64,000 bases of DNA from Acidovorax kalamii (GTDB lineage: Bacteria > Pseudomonadota > Gammaproteobacteria > Burkholderiales > Burkholderiaceae_C), in assembly GCF_002245625.1 (NCBI RefSeq), contig NZ_NOIG01000007.1, positions 27,454-91,453 of the forward strand, written 5' to 3'. The notes below the pieces were generated by a model. That model ran no database searches and was not told the DNA's origin. It worked only from the letters and a program-made list of their open reading frames with translations. Shown in pieces: positions 36,470 through 46,464 of the stretch. The position numbers and the translations under genes were made by a program. How positions within the stretch are numbered: the stretch's first letter is position 1; each line of letters starts with the position of its first letter.

Positions 36470-37429
36470 TCAGGGGCTGTCGCTGGCGCTCAACAACGGT
36501 GCTGCCGGGGGCGCCACCGGCTGCGCACAGGCCAGCAGCCACTGCCGAAAACACTGCAGCGCGTGCAGCTGCGTGCGCCCCTCGGGGTAGCAGAGCCAGT
36601 AGCCCACGGTGCTGGAGTAGCCGCCGCGCTGCGGTGCATCGGCCAGGGGCTCGCGCACCAGGCCGGCGGTGATCTCGTCCTGCACCAGGCAGCGCGGCAC
36701 CAGCGCCAGGCCCATGCCCGCCATCACTGCGCGGATCATGGTCTGGAACTGGTCGAACTGCGGCCCGGCCAGCGGGTCGATGTGGCCCGGAACGCCATGG
36801 GTTTCGCTCCAGCGCAGCCAGGCTTCGGGTACGGTCACATGGCGCAGCAGGGCGTGGCGTGCCACGTCGCGCGGGGTGTGGATGGGCCAGTCGGCCACCT
36901 TGCTGCGGGGGGCAATCAGCGCCACGTCGTGGCCCGTGATGTAGTGCGCGTGGGCACCGGGCCAATGGCCGTCGCCGAACAGGATGGCACAGTCCAGCTC
37001 GGGCCGGTCGAAGTTGTAGCTGTGCATGTAGGGCACAAAATGCAGCGTGACCTGCGGGTGCTGCTGCTGGAACTGCGGCAGGCGCGGGATCAGCCACTTG
37101 GCGGCGAAGGTGGGCAGGCTGGACAGGTGCAACGCGCCACCGCCGTCGTCGCTGGTGATCAGCTCCAGAGTGGCCGCCTCCAGCTGCGCCAGAACCGCGC
37201 GCACGGCCTTCTCGTAGCGCTCGCCTGCAGGGGTCAGCGCCAGGCGCTTGCGGCTGCGCTCGAACAGCGGCACGCCCACCCAGCCCTCCAGCTCCTTGAT
37301 CTGCTTGCTCACTGCGCTTTGTGTGAGGTGCAGGGCTTCAGCAGCACGCGACACGCCGCCAAACCGCGTCACGGTGGAGAACGCCCGCAGCAGGTGCAGG
37401 GGCGGGGCAAGGCGGCGCAGGGACGACAT
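36470..37429 (-). CDS. LysR-family regulator (GcvA-like)
   Basis: 319 aa. The N-terminal winged HTH is FGGVSRAAEALHLTQSAVSKQIKELEGWVGVPLFERS, followed by the LysR substrate-binding domain (LHLSSLPTFAAKWLIPRLPQFQQQHPQVTLHF in parts). This profile is that of GcvA-type LysR proteins. It is divergent from the Bug-type binding protein gene, with 107 bases between starts that include a perfect palindrome, so it probably controls that gene and itself. Confidence 0.9.
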   Translation of the reverse strand: MSSLRRLAPPLHLLRAFSTVTRFGGVSRAAEALHLTQSAVSKQIKELEGWVGVPLFERSRKRLALTPAGERYEKAVRAVLAQLEAATLELITSDDGGGALHLSSLPTFAAKWLIPRLPQFQQQHPQVTLHFVPYMHSYNFDRPELDCAILFGDGHWPGAHAHYITGHDVALIAPRSKVADWPIHTPRDVARHALLRHVTVPEAWLRWSETHGVPGHIDPLAGPQFDQFQTMIRAVMAGMGLALVPRCLVQDEITAGLVREPLADAPQRGGYSSTVGYWLCYPEGRTQLHALQCFRQWLLACAQPVAPPAAPLLSASDSP

Positions 37430-37444
37430 CGTAAGTAATCAAAT

Positions 37445-37461
37445 CATTCCAATTTGGAATG
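37445..37461. promoter_or_regulatory. LysR-type binding palindrome
   Basis: CATTCCAATTTGGAATG is a perfect 8+1+8 palindrome containing the ATTCC/GGAAT and T-N11-A pattern of LysR sites. It starts 16 bases upstream of the lysR start and lies 76 bases before the Bug gene. Confidence 0.75.
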
Positions 37462-37536
37462 TTATCAGGCATATCCATTGCTTGGTAGAGCGCACCAATT
37501 CACTTAACCTCAATGCACCTCATAGGAGAATTTTCA

Positions 37537-38502
37537 ATGCAACGCCGTCGCCTGCTTTCTGCAATGGCCGCCCTATCTTTCGCTCCAGGAATATCCTTGG
37601 CGCAGGAGGGCAAGCCACTGCGCCTGGTCGTGCCCTTCCCTCCCGGCGGCGCGACCGACATCACGGCCCGCAGCCTGCAGGAATCGCTGGCCCGCATCCT
37701 CAAGCAGCCCGTGGTGCTCGACAACCGGGGCGGAGCCGGGGGCTCCATCGGCATGGCCGAAGTCGCGCGCGCCCCGGCCGACGGCCTCACCATCGGTGTG
37801 GCCACGCTCTCCACCCACGGCGTGAACCCCGCTGTGTACAGCAAGCTGCCCTACCACCCCACCAAGGACTTCGTGGGCGTGACCGAGATCGTGAAGGCCC
37901 CTGGCGTGATCGTGGTCAACCCGGCCGTGCTGCCGGTCAAGGACTTTGCCGACCTCGTCAAATACCTCAAGGCCAACCCCGGCAAGGTGTCGTACGCCAC
38001 GCCGGGTAACGGCACCATCGGCCACATGTGGGGCGAGCTGTTCAAGAGCAGCACGGGCACCTCGATGGTGCACATTCCCTACCGGGGCGCAGGCCCGGCC
38101 GTCAACGACGTGCTGGCGGGCCAGGTGGCGGTGTATTTCGACCAGGTGGCCTCGTCGCTGCCGCATGTGAAATCGGGCAAGCTCAAGGCGCTGGCCGTGT
38201 CCTGGCCTGAGCGGCTGGACGTGCTGCCCGAGGTGCCCACCTATGCCGAGCTGGGCTACAAGCAGGCCAACGAACCCTCGTGGTTTGGCCTGGTGGCCCC
38301 GGCCGCCACCCCCGCCGCAGCGGTTGACCGCATCCAGCAGGCCGTGGCCCAGGCCCTGAAGGAGCCCGCCGTGCGCGAGCGCCTGGCAGGCCAGGGCCTG
38401 TACCCCTCGGGCACCACGCCCAAGGAGTTCACGGCCCAGATCGGCAGCGAGATCGACAAGATGAAACGCGTGGCGGCCTACGCCAAGATCGCCCTGGATT
38501 GA
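37537..38502 (+). CDS. Bug-family (TctC) periplasmic substrate-binding protein
   Basis: 321 aa. An Arg-rich signal peptide MQRRRLLSAMAALSFAPGISLAQEG is followed by the Bug signature PLRLVVPFPPGGATDITAR and YATPGNGTIGHMWGELF. These proteins bind carboxylates for tripartite tricarboxylate transporters; no TctA/TctB genes lie nearby, which is common for the many orphan Bug proteins of Burkholderiales. AGGAGA at 37524-37529 fixes the start. The ligand may be linked to the N-formylglutamate amidohydrolase gene downstream, but two strong hairpins separate them. Confidence 0.92.
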   Translation: MQRRRLLSAMAALSFAPGISLAQEGKPLRLVVPFPPGGATDITARSLQESLARILKQPVVLDNRGGAGGSIGMAEVARAPADGLTIGVATLSTHGVNPAVYSKLPYHPTKDFVGVTEIVKAPGVIVVNPAVLPVKDFADLVKYLKANPGKVSYATPGNGTIGHMWGELFKSSTGTSMVHIPYRGAGPAVNDVLAGQVAVYFDQVASSLPHVKSGKLKALAVSWPERLDVLPEVPTYAELGYKQANEPSWFGLVAPAATPAAAVDRIQQAVAQALKEPAVRERLAGQGLYPSGTTPKEFTAQIGSEIDKMKRVAAYAKIALD

Positions 38503-38511
38503 TCCGGGACT

Positions 38512-38564
38512 GGCCTTGTTCCGCAGGGACAAGGCCGCCCGGTGGGCAGGGGTTGCCCCTGCCC
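38512..38564 (+). terminator. two tandem G+C-rich hairpins
   Basis: GGCCTTGT/ACAAGGCC (38512-38536) and GGGCAGGGG-TTG-CCCCTGCCC (38544-38564) follow the Bug gene stop. Both stems are perfect. A T-run is lacking, so this is either a rho-independent-like stop of unusual form or a 3'-end-protecting structure. Confidence 0.5.
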
Positions 38565-38662
38565 GGCCGTGAGCCGGATGCCCTGGTCCCTGAGGGATAA
38601 CCATGGCCTGATTCCGGTCTGGGTGGCTAGGCCAGCCGCCCCACTTTGCGCACACTCTGCCT

Positions 38663-39595
38663 ATGCATGCAGCCTTGAGACTGATCCACCACCGATTCCA
38701 GCAAGCCCAGCCCGGCGTCACCGGTTCGCCGGGGCTTGCCTCTACGCCATCCGCTGCCACCGTCACGGCAGTGCCCGGCAGCACCCCGCTGGTGCTCGAC
38801 TCGCCCCACAGCGGCACGCAGTACCCGGCCGACTTTGGCTCCGCCTGCGACCTGCCCACGCTGCGCCGGGCGGAAGACACGCACGTCGAAAAGATTTACG
38901 CCTTTGCCCCCGCGCTGGGCGTGGCCTGGGTCGAGGCGCATTTCCCCCGCATCTACCTCGATGCCAACCGCGACACGACCGAGCTGGACACCAGCCTGCT
39001 CGACGGCGACTGGCCCGACCCCATCTCCACCGACCCCAAGGTGCTCAGCAAGGTGCGCCTGGGCAAGGGGCTGATCTGGAAGTTCACCGATGAAGGCGAG
39101 CCCATCTACAAGCGCCTGCTCACCGTGGCCGAGGTGCGCGCGCGCATCGACCGCTGCTGGCGCCCCTACCACGCGGCCGTGGCGCAGGCCATTGACGCGG
39201 CCCATGCGCGCCATGGCTACAGCATCCACCTCAACTGCCACTCCATGCCCGCCGTGGCCGGGCGCTTTGCCACCGAGTTCCCGGGGCTGGAGCACGCGGA
39301 CTTTGTGATCGGCGACCGCGACGGCAGCACGGCCAGCCCGGCGCTGTCGGCGCTGATCTGCGAGCACCTGCGCGCGTGTGGCTACAGTGTGGAATACAAC
39401 CACCCCTACAAGGGCGTGGAGCTGGTGCGCCGCTACGGCCACCCGGCGCAGCACCGCCACAGCATCCAGGTCGAGATCAACCGCAAGCTCTACATGGACG
39501 AGACCACGCTCGCCCAGCACCCCGAGGGCATGGCCCGCCTGCAGGCCGACCTGCAAGCCCTGGTGCACAAGCTGCTGGCGCACGACCCCCGCTGA
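38663..39595 (+). CDS. N-formylglutamate amidohydrolase-family protein
   Basis: 310 aa. Family blocks are LVLDSPHSGTQYPADFG, RAEDTHVEKIYAFAP, DANRDTTELD, LNCHSMPAVAG, DFVIGDRDGSTASP and the late YGHPAQHRHSIQVEINRKLYMDE (in parts). It is a zinc-type hydrolase that removes formate from N-formylglutamate in histidine degradation in known members. No hut genes are near, so the true substrate may differ. The first ~40 residues are not conserved and the start may lie further in. It converges on a serine-hydrolase gene. Confidence 0.9.
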   Translation: MHAALRLIHHRFQQAQPGVTGSPGLASTPSAATVTAVPGSTPLVLDSPHSGTQYPADFGSACDLPTLRRAEDTHVEKIYAFAPALGVAWVEAHFPRIYLDANRDTTELDTSLLDGDWPDPISTDPKVLSKVRLGKGLIWKFTDEGEPIYKRLLTVAEVRARIDRCWRPYHAAVAQAIDAAHARHGYSIHLNCHSMPAVAGRFATEFPGLEHADFVIGDRDGSTASPALSALICEHLRACGYSVEYNHPYKGVELVRRYGHPAQHRHSIQVEINRKLYMDETTLAQHPEGMARLQADLQALVHKLLAHDPR

Positions 39596-39619
39596 GCACC
39601 CGGCGCGGGCCCGGCGGGC

Positions 39620-40831
39620 TCAGGCCACCAGCGTGGAGACCCCTTCGTAGAGCAGGCCCATGCTGTCCGCCGTGGCGATGTTGCTGTGGGCCAGGCCCGC
39701 GCGCGAACCATCGAGTGCGACCACCGACATGGCCTGAAAACCCGCGTCCTGGCCGTTGTGCAGCAGCCAACCTGTGCCGTGCGCCGCATGCACCAGCCAG
39801 CCCAGGCCATAGCGGCCTGCGGGGGCGTGCCCCAGGTCCTGCAGGCCCTTCACGTAGCTGCGCGGCAAGGGGGTGGCGTCGCCGCGCAACGCCCGCAGAT
39901 GCCACTGCAGCCACCGTGCGTCCTCCTCCACTGTCAGGCTCACGGCGCCCGCCGGGTCCAGGACTTCCAGCCACACGCGTTCCGGCGCCTCGGCCAGGGG
40001 CAGGGGCTGCAGCCGCCCGTCCAGGATTTCATGCCCGGCGGGCTGCTGGCTGCCGGCACGCATCGGTTCTCCCACAAAGAGCGAAAGGCCCAGGGGCTGG
40101 GCCACGCGCTGGCGCAGCAGATCCGCCCACCCCAGGCCCGTGGCCGCGCGCAGCATGCGGGCCGCCAGCGCATAGCCTGCGTTGGAGTAGGCAAAGCCCG
40201 GGTCCGCGCCCGTCCCGCGAACGGGCGGCTGGCGCAGCAGCCACTGCAGGAAGAACGCCTCTGCCTCCGCAGGTTGCTGCAAGCGCGCCAGCACCTCGGG
40301 GCCCACTGCATTCACGAACAGGTCCACGTCTTCGATGGCTGAAAACCCCATCACCCCGGCACGGTGGTCCAGCAGGTCGCGCAGCGTGATCTGCTGGTAG
40401 GCGGACAGGGCGCTCCGCGCCAGCTCGGGCAGCGTCTGGGCCAGCGTGCTGTCCCAGCGCAGCAGGCCCTGGTCCACCACACTCGCTGCCGCGCAGGCCG
40501 TCATGGCCTTGGTGTTGGATCCGATGGCCATCAGGTCGCCGGTGGCCAGGGGCGCATTGCCCCCCAGGCGGCGCAGCCCCGCGACGGCTGTGCGGACCTG
40601 GCGCGGGTCTGCCCACCCGGCTGCGGCGCCCACCACGCCCTGCTTCACCAGCCCTTGCGCCAGAGTCTGCACCCGCTTGTGGGCTTCACGGGGGTCGTCG
40701 TCGTCGCCCCCACCGCAGGCGGTGAGCACACTGCCCAGCGCGGACAGGCCTGCAGCGGCCAGCCAGTGGCGGCGCGAGAGGAGGAAGGCGCTGCGCGCCG
40801 TGGACGGGGTAACAAGGTGGGTAGGGTTCAT
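39620..40831 (-). CDS. exported serine hydrolase (beta-lactamase class C fold), lipoprotein
   Basis: 403 aa. The signal has a twin-arginine pair (SRRHWLAAAGLSALG) and a lipobox LTAC before GGGDDDD, so a Tat-exported lipoprotein is likely. Catalytic features are SNTK (Ser-x-x-Lys) and YSNAGY (Tyr-x-Asn), with a final HNGQDAGF in the place of the third box. It belongs to the class C/penicillin-binding-like family of esterases and D-aminopeptidases. The substrate is unknown; resistance to beta-lactams should not be assumed. Confidence 0.88.
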   Translation of the reverse strand: MNPTHLVTPSTARSAFLLSRRHWLAAAGLSALGSVLTACGGGDDDDPREAHKRVQTLAQGLVKQGVVGAAAGWADPRQVRTAVAGLRRLGGNAPLATGDLMAIGSNTKAMTACAAASVVDQGLLRWDSTLAQTLPELARSALSAYQQITLRDLLDHRAGVMGFSAIEDVDLFVNAVGPEVLARLQQPAEAEAFFLQWLLRQPPVRGTGADPGFAYSNAGYALAARMLRAATGLGWADLLRQRVAQPLGLSLFVGEPMRAGSQQPAGHEILDGRLQPLPLAEAPERVWLEVLDPAGAVSLTVEEDARWLQWHLRALRGDATPLPRSYVKGLQDLGHAPAGRYGLGWLVHAAHGTGWLLHNGQDAGFQAMSVVALDGSRAGLAHSNIATADSMGLLYEGVSTLVA

Positions 40832-40931
40832 GGCATCTCGTGAAGTGAAGAAGATGCCGGGATTGTTGAAACGCGAACCTTGGGCGAACCCAAAGATCTG
40901 CGCTGGGCGTGGAGGTGCCGGGTACGGGTTG

Positions 40932-42344
40932 TCAGCCCGCCACCGGCCAGCGCAGCGTGAAGCCCACGCCCCGCCCGTGCAGCCCCGGCCCCAGGCGGAC
41001 CTGCCCGCCCAGGTGGCCGATGGCCTGCTGCGCAATGGTGAGCCCCAGGCCCGATCCGCTGCTGCGCGCGCGTGGCGAGCGCCAGAAGCGCTCGAACACC
41101 CGTTCTTGCTCGCCGGCCGCTATGCCCGGGCCGTCGTCCGCAATCCAGACCACCACGTCGCCACCCTCCTGCCGCACCCGCAACTGCACCTCGCGCCCCG
41201 CGCCCGGGCCACAGCCGTGCTTGAGCGCGTTGTCCAGCACATTGCCCAGGGCGGACCAGAGCAGCTGGCGGTCCAACGGCAGTTCCAGGGTGTCCGGGCC
41301 GTCAAGCGACAGCTCCACGCCCAGACCCTCGGCCCAGCCCGCGCGCTCGGCCAGGCAGTCCTGCAGCAGCGCCATCAGGTCCTGGGGCGCGGCGGGGTGC
41401 AGCGCGGGGGCTTCTTCCAGGGCTGCCAGCGTGAGCAGCTGTTCGCTCAGGTGCGCGGCGCGCTGCACGGCGCGCGTCAGCGCCTCGCTGGCCTGCGCGC
41501 GTGCGGGGCCTTCGGGGGCTTGCGCCAGCACATGGGCCTGGGTGGCGATGACGGCCATGGGCGTGCGCAGCTCGTGGGCCGCGTCGTGCACCAGGGCCTT
41601 TTCGCGCGCCAGGTGGGCCCGCAGGCGGGCCAGCAGCTGGTCGAACGACTGGGCCAGGCCGTGCAGCTCGCGCTGGGGTGGCAGGTGCTGCAGCGGCCGC
41701 AGGTCATGGGCCGAGCGCGCGGCGATCTGGGCATCCAGCCGCGCCAGCGGGCGCAGCCCGGTGCGCACGGCCAGCCACAGCGGCAGGCCCACCAGCGGCA
41801 GCGCCAGCAGCACCGAGGCCGCCAGGTCTTCGCCCATGAAGCCCAGCAGGCGCGCATCGGCCAGGCGGGGCTCGGCCACCACCACGCGCCAGGGGCCCGT
41901 GCTTTCCCACGCCACCCAATGGGGTGTGCCAGCCACGTCCATCGCGGCATGGCCTGCGTCGCCTGCCAGCACCACCGCGTGCACACCGGCCGTGCTGCTG
42001 TGCAGCAGTTGGCCTGTGCGGTCCTGCAGCTGCAGCAGCAACGAAGTGCCCTGCAGCAGATCCACCTCTGCGCGCATGGCGTTGAGGGTGTGGGCCATGC
42101 CGTGCACCAGCGCCCGGGCCTCGGCGGGCTGGTCCAGCGCGGCCAGCGCCCCTGCCAGCCCCTGCGCGAGCTGGCGCACGCCGGGGTTGGTGTCCATGGC
42201 GCGGTAGTGGGTGATGGCCGCCTGGCCCAGCAGCACCAGCCACACCAGCGCCATGGCCGCGAGCAGCGCCAGCAGAGTGCGGCGCATGAGGCTCGGGCCC
42301 CACCAGCCGCGTGGGGGCGCGGGGGTTTCGGTCGGTGGTGTCAT
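40932..42344 (-). CDS. sensor histidine kinase
   Basis: 470 aa. Two membrane helices (about 20-45 and 190-210) enclose a periplasmic sensor region. A HAMP-like stretch, the phosphoacceptor motif HDAAHELRTPM, then N box LGNVLDNALKHG, ADDGPGI and GSGLGLTIAQQ follow. It overlaps the response-regulator gene by 4 bases (ATGA). The signal is unknown. The organisation resembles QseC/TctE-type kinases. Confidence 0.92.
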   Translation of the reverse strand: MTPPTETPAPPRGWWGPSLMRRTLLALLAAMALVWLVLLGQAAITHYRAMDTNPGVRQLAQGLAGALAALDQPAEARALVHGMAHTLNAMRAEVDLLQGTSLLLQLQDRTGQLLHSSTAGVHAVVLAGDAGHAAMDVAGTPHWVAWESTGPWRVVVAEPRLADARLLGFMGEDLAASVLLALPLVGLPLWLAVRTGLRPLARLDAQIAARSAHDLRPLQHLPPQRELHGLAQSFDQLLARLRAHLAREKALVHDAAHELRTPMAVIATQAHVLAQAPEGPARAQASEALTRAVQRAAHLSEQLLTLAALEEAPALHPAAPQDLMALLQDCLAERAGWAEGLGVELSLDGPDTLELPLDRQLLWSALGNVLDNALKHGCGPGAGREVQLRVRQEGGDVVVWIADDGPGIAAGEQERVFERFWRSPRARSSGSGLGLTIAQQAIGHLGGQVRLGPGLHGRGVGFTLRWPVAG

Positions 42345-42997
42345 GGCTGCAGCCGGTAGCCCACGCCACGCACCGTGACCACGCGCTCTGCGCCGATCTT
42401 CTTGCGCAGGTTGGAGACATGCACCTCCAGCGTGGCGGCGTCCAGCGCGTCGCCCAGGGGTTCGAGCCGCTGGGCAAGCACGTTCTTGGCCACCACCTTG
42501 CCGGGTTCTCGCGCCAGCTCCACCAGCAGCCGGAACTCGCGCGGCGACAGCGCCAGGGGCTCGTCGCCCACCCAGGCCTCGTGCCGACGGGGCATCAGGC
42601 GCAGTGCGCCCAGCGTCCACTCCTCGCTGGCCTGGCGCGCACTGCGCCGCAGCACGGCGTGCAGGCGCGACAGCAACTCGGGCACGTCGAAAGGCTTGAG
42701 CACGTAGTCGTCGGCCCCGCCATCCAGGCCGTCGAGCCGGTCCTGCAAGGCGGTGCGGGCCGTGATCACGATCACCGGCAGGCTGAGGCCCGCGCGGCGC
42801 CAGCGGCGCAGCAGCGCCATGCCCTGGCCGTCGGGCAGGGTCAGGTCCAGCAGCACGGCGGCGACCTCGTTGGCGTCAGGCAGGGGCGGCGTGGCGGCCA
42901 CGCTGCGCAGCCATTGCACCGTGAAGCCGCCCTGCTGCAGGGCTTGCAGCAGGGCCTGGCCCAGGTCCAGGTCGTCTTCGATGAGCAGGATGTGCAT
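42341..42997 (-). CDS. OmpR-family response regulator
   Basis: 218 aa. Receiver domain: EDD acid pocket near residue 8, phospho-acceptor Asp in LLDLTLPDG near 52 and Lys in YVLKPFD. The winged-helix DNA-binding domain ends LEVHVSNLRKKIGAERVVTVRGVGYRLQP. It pairs with the kinase whose gene it overlaps. An ATG nine bases upstream is an alternative start. It is divergent from a second two-component system, 148 bases away. Confidence 0.93.
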   Translation of the reverse strand: MHILLIEDDLDLGQALLQALQQGGFTVQWLRSVAATPPLPDANEVAAVLLDLTLPDGQGMALLRRWRRAGLSLPVIVITARTALQDRLDGLDGGADDYVLKPFDVPELLSRLHAVLRRSARQASEEWTLGALRLMPRRHEAWVGDEPLALSPREFRLLVELAREPGKVVAKNVLAQRLEPLGDALDAATLEVHVSNLRKKIGAERVVTVRGVGYRLQP

Positions 42998-43145
42998 GGC
43001 CGCCATTTTCCGTGCCCCCAGCTTGCAGCCAGCCAAAGGCGCCGGACAGGGAGTTGGCGTCTTGGGCGCCCTAAAATCCTCGCACAGGCAGACAATGACG
43101 ACACAGGCCCGCCCACGGGCCGCACCACCCAAGGAGACAGTCCGC

Positions 43146-43820
<675 letters not shown>

Positions 43821-43824
43821 TATG

Positions 43825-43886
43825 AAATTGATAGCTATCAAGGCATGATGGATGCGCGGTAGCGGCCAATTTTCTTCATAAAACCA
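43825..43886 (+). repeat. dispersed element, copy E, between regulator and kinase
   Basis: AAATTGATAGCTATCAAGGC, then ATGATGGATGCGCGGTAGCGGCC, then AATTTTCTTCATAAAA. It has the same TTGATAGC head and GGCC-AATTTT tail as the other copies. TTGATAGCTATCAA is itself a 14-base palindrome. It lies in the short gap of an otherwise typical two-gene operon. Confidence 0.7.
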
Positions 43887-43900
43887 GCACGGCAAACGCC

Positions 43901-45352
43901 TTGAAGATCTTTCAGCGAGAGCAGCGCTCCCTGTTCGGCGAGATCCTCGACTGGATGCTCACGCCGCTGCTGCTGCTGTGGCCCGTGAGCCTTGCGCTGA
44001 CCTGGCTGGTGGCGCAGGGCCTGGCCAACAAGCCGTTCGACCGTGCGCTCGAATACAACGCCCACGCGCTTGCTCAGCTGGTCACCGTGGCGGGCGATGC
44101 CGTCCAGTTCAACCTGCCCCAGCCCGCCAGCGAGATCCTGCGCGCCGACGACTCCGACATCGTCTACTACCAGGTCATCGGGCCGGGCGGCGAGTTCCTG
44201 TCGGGCGAACGCGAGCTGCCCGAGCCCGCGGCCGACGAGGTGCCCCTGTCGGGCGAGGTGCGCCTGCGCGACGCCGAGATGCGTGGCATCGAGATCCGCG
44301 TGGCCTACATCTGGGTGCGGCTGCCGCTGCCCGGCACCCCCATGGCGCTGGTGCAGGTGGCCGAAACGCGCGAAAAACGCAGCGTGCTGGCCACCGAAAT
44401 CATCAAGGGCGTGATGCTGCCGCAGTTCGTCATCCTGCCGCTGGCCGTGCTGCTGGTGTGGCTGGCGCTGGCGCGCGGCATCCAGCCGCTGAACCAGCTG
44501 GAGCAGCGCATCCGCGCGCGCAAGCCCGACGACCTCTCGCCGCTGGACGACCGCACCGTGCCCCTGGAGGTGGCGCCGCTGGTGGCGTCGGTGAACGACC
44601 TGCTCCAGCGGCTGAGTGACTCCCTGGCCACGCAAAAGCGCTTTCTGGCCGACGCTGCGCACCAGCTCAAGACCCCGCTGGCGGGCCTGCGCATGCAGGC
44701 CGACCTGGCCCAGCGCGAAGGCACCAGCACTGAAGAACTCAAGCGCTCGCTGCAGCAGATCGGCCGCTCCAGCATCCGCGCCACCCACACCGTCAACCAG
44801 CTGCTGGCCCTGGCACGCGCCGAAGGCGGCGGCGTGGCGTTTGCGCGCCAGCCCTGCGACCTGGCGCGCCTGACCATCGAGGTGGTGCGCGACTCCGTGC
44901 CGCGTGCGCTCGACAAACACATCGACCTGGGCTACGACGGCGCCGAACCCGGCACCCCTGGCGTGGCCCTGGACGGCAACCCCACGCTGCTCAAGGAGCT
45001 GGTGCGCAACCTGCTCGACAACGCCATCAACTACACCCCCTCCACGGCCGAGAAACCCGGCGTGGTCACCGCCCGCGTGCTGGCCGACACCTTTGGCCAG
45101 GTGCTGCTGCTGCAGGTCGAAGACTCCGGCCCCGGCGTCCCCGAGGCCGAGCGCGAGCTGGTGTTCCAGCCCTTCTACCGCGCGCTGGGCAGCGAGGCCG
45201 ACGGTTCCGGCCTGGGCCTGCCCATCGTGCTGGAGATCGCACGCCAGCATGGCGCCGAGGTCACGCTCGAAGACGCGCGCCCCGGCCAGCAGCCGCCGGG
45301 GGCGCGCTTCAGCGTGCGTTTTGTGGCGCGGGATGTGGTGGCGGAGGGCTGA
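43901..45352 (+). CDS. sensor histidine kinase (TctE-like)
   Basis: 483 aa. Two membrane helices (about 17-40 and 170-190) flank a 130-residue periplasmic domain. HAMP is followed by FLADAAHQLKTPLAG with the phospho-His, LLDNAINYTP, EDSGPGVPE and GSGLGLPIVLEIA. It begins with TTG: no ATG or GTG occurs at the expected N terminus KIFQREQRSLFGEILDWML, and the upstream frame has none either. The N-terminal sequence is that of TctE-type kinases of Burkholderiales, which control tricarboxylate uptake. Confidence 0.9.
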   Translation: MKIFQREQRSLFGEILDWMLTPLLLLWPVSLALTWLVAQGLANKPFDRALEYNAHALAQLVTVAGDAVQFNLPQPASEILRADDSDIVYYQVIGPGGEFLSGERELPEPAADEVPLSGEVRLRDAEMRGIEIRVAYIWVRLPLPGTPMALVQVAETREKRSVLATEIIKGVMLPQFVILPLAVLLVWLALARGIQPLNQLEQRIRARKPDDLSPLDDRTVPLEVAPLVASVNDLLQRLSDSLATQKRFLADAAHQLKTPLAGLRMQADLAQREGTSTEELKRSLQQIGRSSIRATHTVNQLLALARAEGGGVAFARQPCDLARLTIEVVRDSVPRALDKHIDLGYDGAEPGTPGVALDGNPTLLKELVRNLLDNAINYTPSTAEKPGVVTARVLADTFGQVLLLQVEDSGPGVPEAERELVFQPFYRALGSEADGSGLGLPIVLEIARQHGAEVTLEDARPGQQPPGARFSVRFVARDVVAEG

Positions 45353-45458
45353 CCTGGCGGAGGGCCGGGCCTGTGCCGCCGCGGCGATGCCCTGGCCACC
45401 CGCCACGGAACCGGCCATCCGGCATCATGCGACCTCACCGCACTGACGCAGCACCCCC

Positions 45459-46439
45459 ATGACGCCACCGCCCCGCCGCTTTGCCAACACCCACCCTGCC
45501 GTGGTGATCGGCAACTTCCCCTGGTACGAAATGGTCTGGCGCTCGCTGCGCGGCGATTTCAAGCCGCGCAGCGAACCGGCGGGCGGCTACGAGGCCTTTG
45601 CCCGGCAGTGGACGCAGCCCGTGTACCCGGCGCGCCTGGCACAGCGCCAGCAGGCGCCCGTGATCACCTGGCTGGGCCATGTCTCCATGCTGCTGCAGGT
45701 GGCGGGCCTGAACGTGCTGATGGACCCCACGCTGTGCGATTTTGCGGGCCCCCTGGGCCGCTTCGGCGCCCCGCGCCGCGTGCCCGCGCCCCTGGCGCCC
45801 GAGGAGCTGCCGCCCATTGACGTGGTGCTGATCTCGCACAACCACTACGACCACCTGTGCTACGGCACCTTGCGCCGCCTGCGCGACGCGGGCCAGTCGC
45901 CCCGCTTTGTGGTGCCGCTGGGGCTGGCCGACTGGTTCACCCAGCGGGGCATGGGCCCCGTCACCGCGCTGAACTGGTGGGAGCACGCCGACCTCGCCCC
46001 CGGCGTGCGCGTGGTGTTCACGCCGTCCCAGCACTGGAGCCGCCGCACCCCGTGGGACACGAATGCCTCGCTGTGGGGCGGGTATCTGCTGGAATGGGCG
46101 CGCCCGCAGGCGGCTGCGCCCTGGCGCTTTCTGTTCCCGGGCGACACGGGCTACAGCGACGACTTCAAGGCCATCCGCCAGCGCCTGGGGCCCGTGGACT
46201 TTCTGGCCCTGCCCATCGGTGCCTACCTGCCCCGCGACTTCATGAAGCCCATGCACGTAAACCCCGAGGACGCCGTGCAGCTGATGCTGGATGTGGAAGC
46301 CAGGCAGGCCATGGGCGTGCACTGGGGCACGTTCATGCTGACGCAGGAGGCCTTCGACCACCCGCCGCGCGACCTGGCCGCCGCACTGGCGCAGCGTGGC
46401 CTGCCGCAGGGCGAGACGCGCGCCATACCTTTGATGTAG
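45459..46439 (+). CDS. MBL-fold hydrolase (NAPE-PLD/UlaG-like)
   Basis: 326 aa. The metal motif HNHYDH lies near residue 127, WLGHVSMLLQV and MDPTL come before it, then GDTGYSDDF and the late HWGTF. This is the layout of the UlaG/NAPE-PLD-type family, with WLGH as its N-terminal mark. Predicted to cleave a phosphodiester or lactone; the substrate is unknown. Single gene, convergent with the DUF6882 gene. Confidence 0.88.
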   Translation: MTPPPRRFANTHPAVVIGNFPWYEMVWRSLRGDFKPRSEPAGGYEAFARQWTQPVYPARLAQRQQAPVITWLGHVSMLLQVAGLNVLMDPTLCDFAGPLGRFGAPRRVPAPLAPEELPPIDVVLISHNHYDHLCYGTLRRLRDAGQSPRFVVPLGLADWFTQRGMGPVTALNWWEHADLAPGVRVVFTPSQHWSRRTPWDTNASLWGGYLLEWARPQAAAPWRFLFPGDTGYSDDFKAIRQRLGPVDFLALPIGAYLPRDFMKPMHVNPEDAVQLMLDVEARQAMGVHWGTFMLTQEAFDHPPRDLAAALAQRGLPQGETRAIPLM

Positions 46440-46464
46440 CGCTGCGCTGACGTAGTGGCGGTGC

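Noticed and set aside
39620..40831. Beta-lactam resistance gene
   Set aside because: The SxxK and YxN motifs only place it in the broad class C fold. The signal type, the unusual third box and the lack of an ampR neighbour argue against calling it AmpC.
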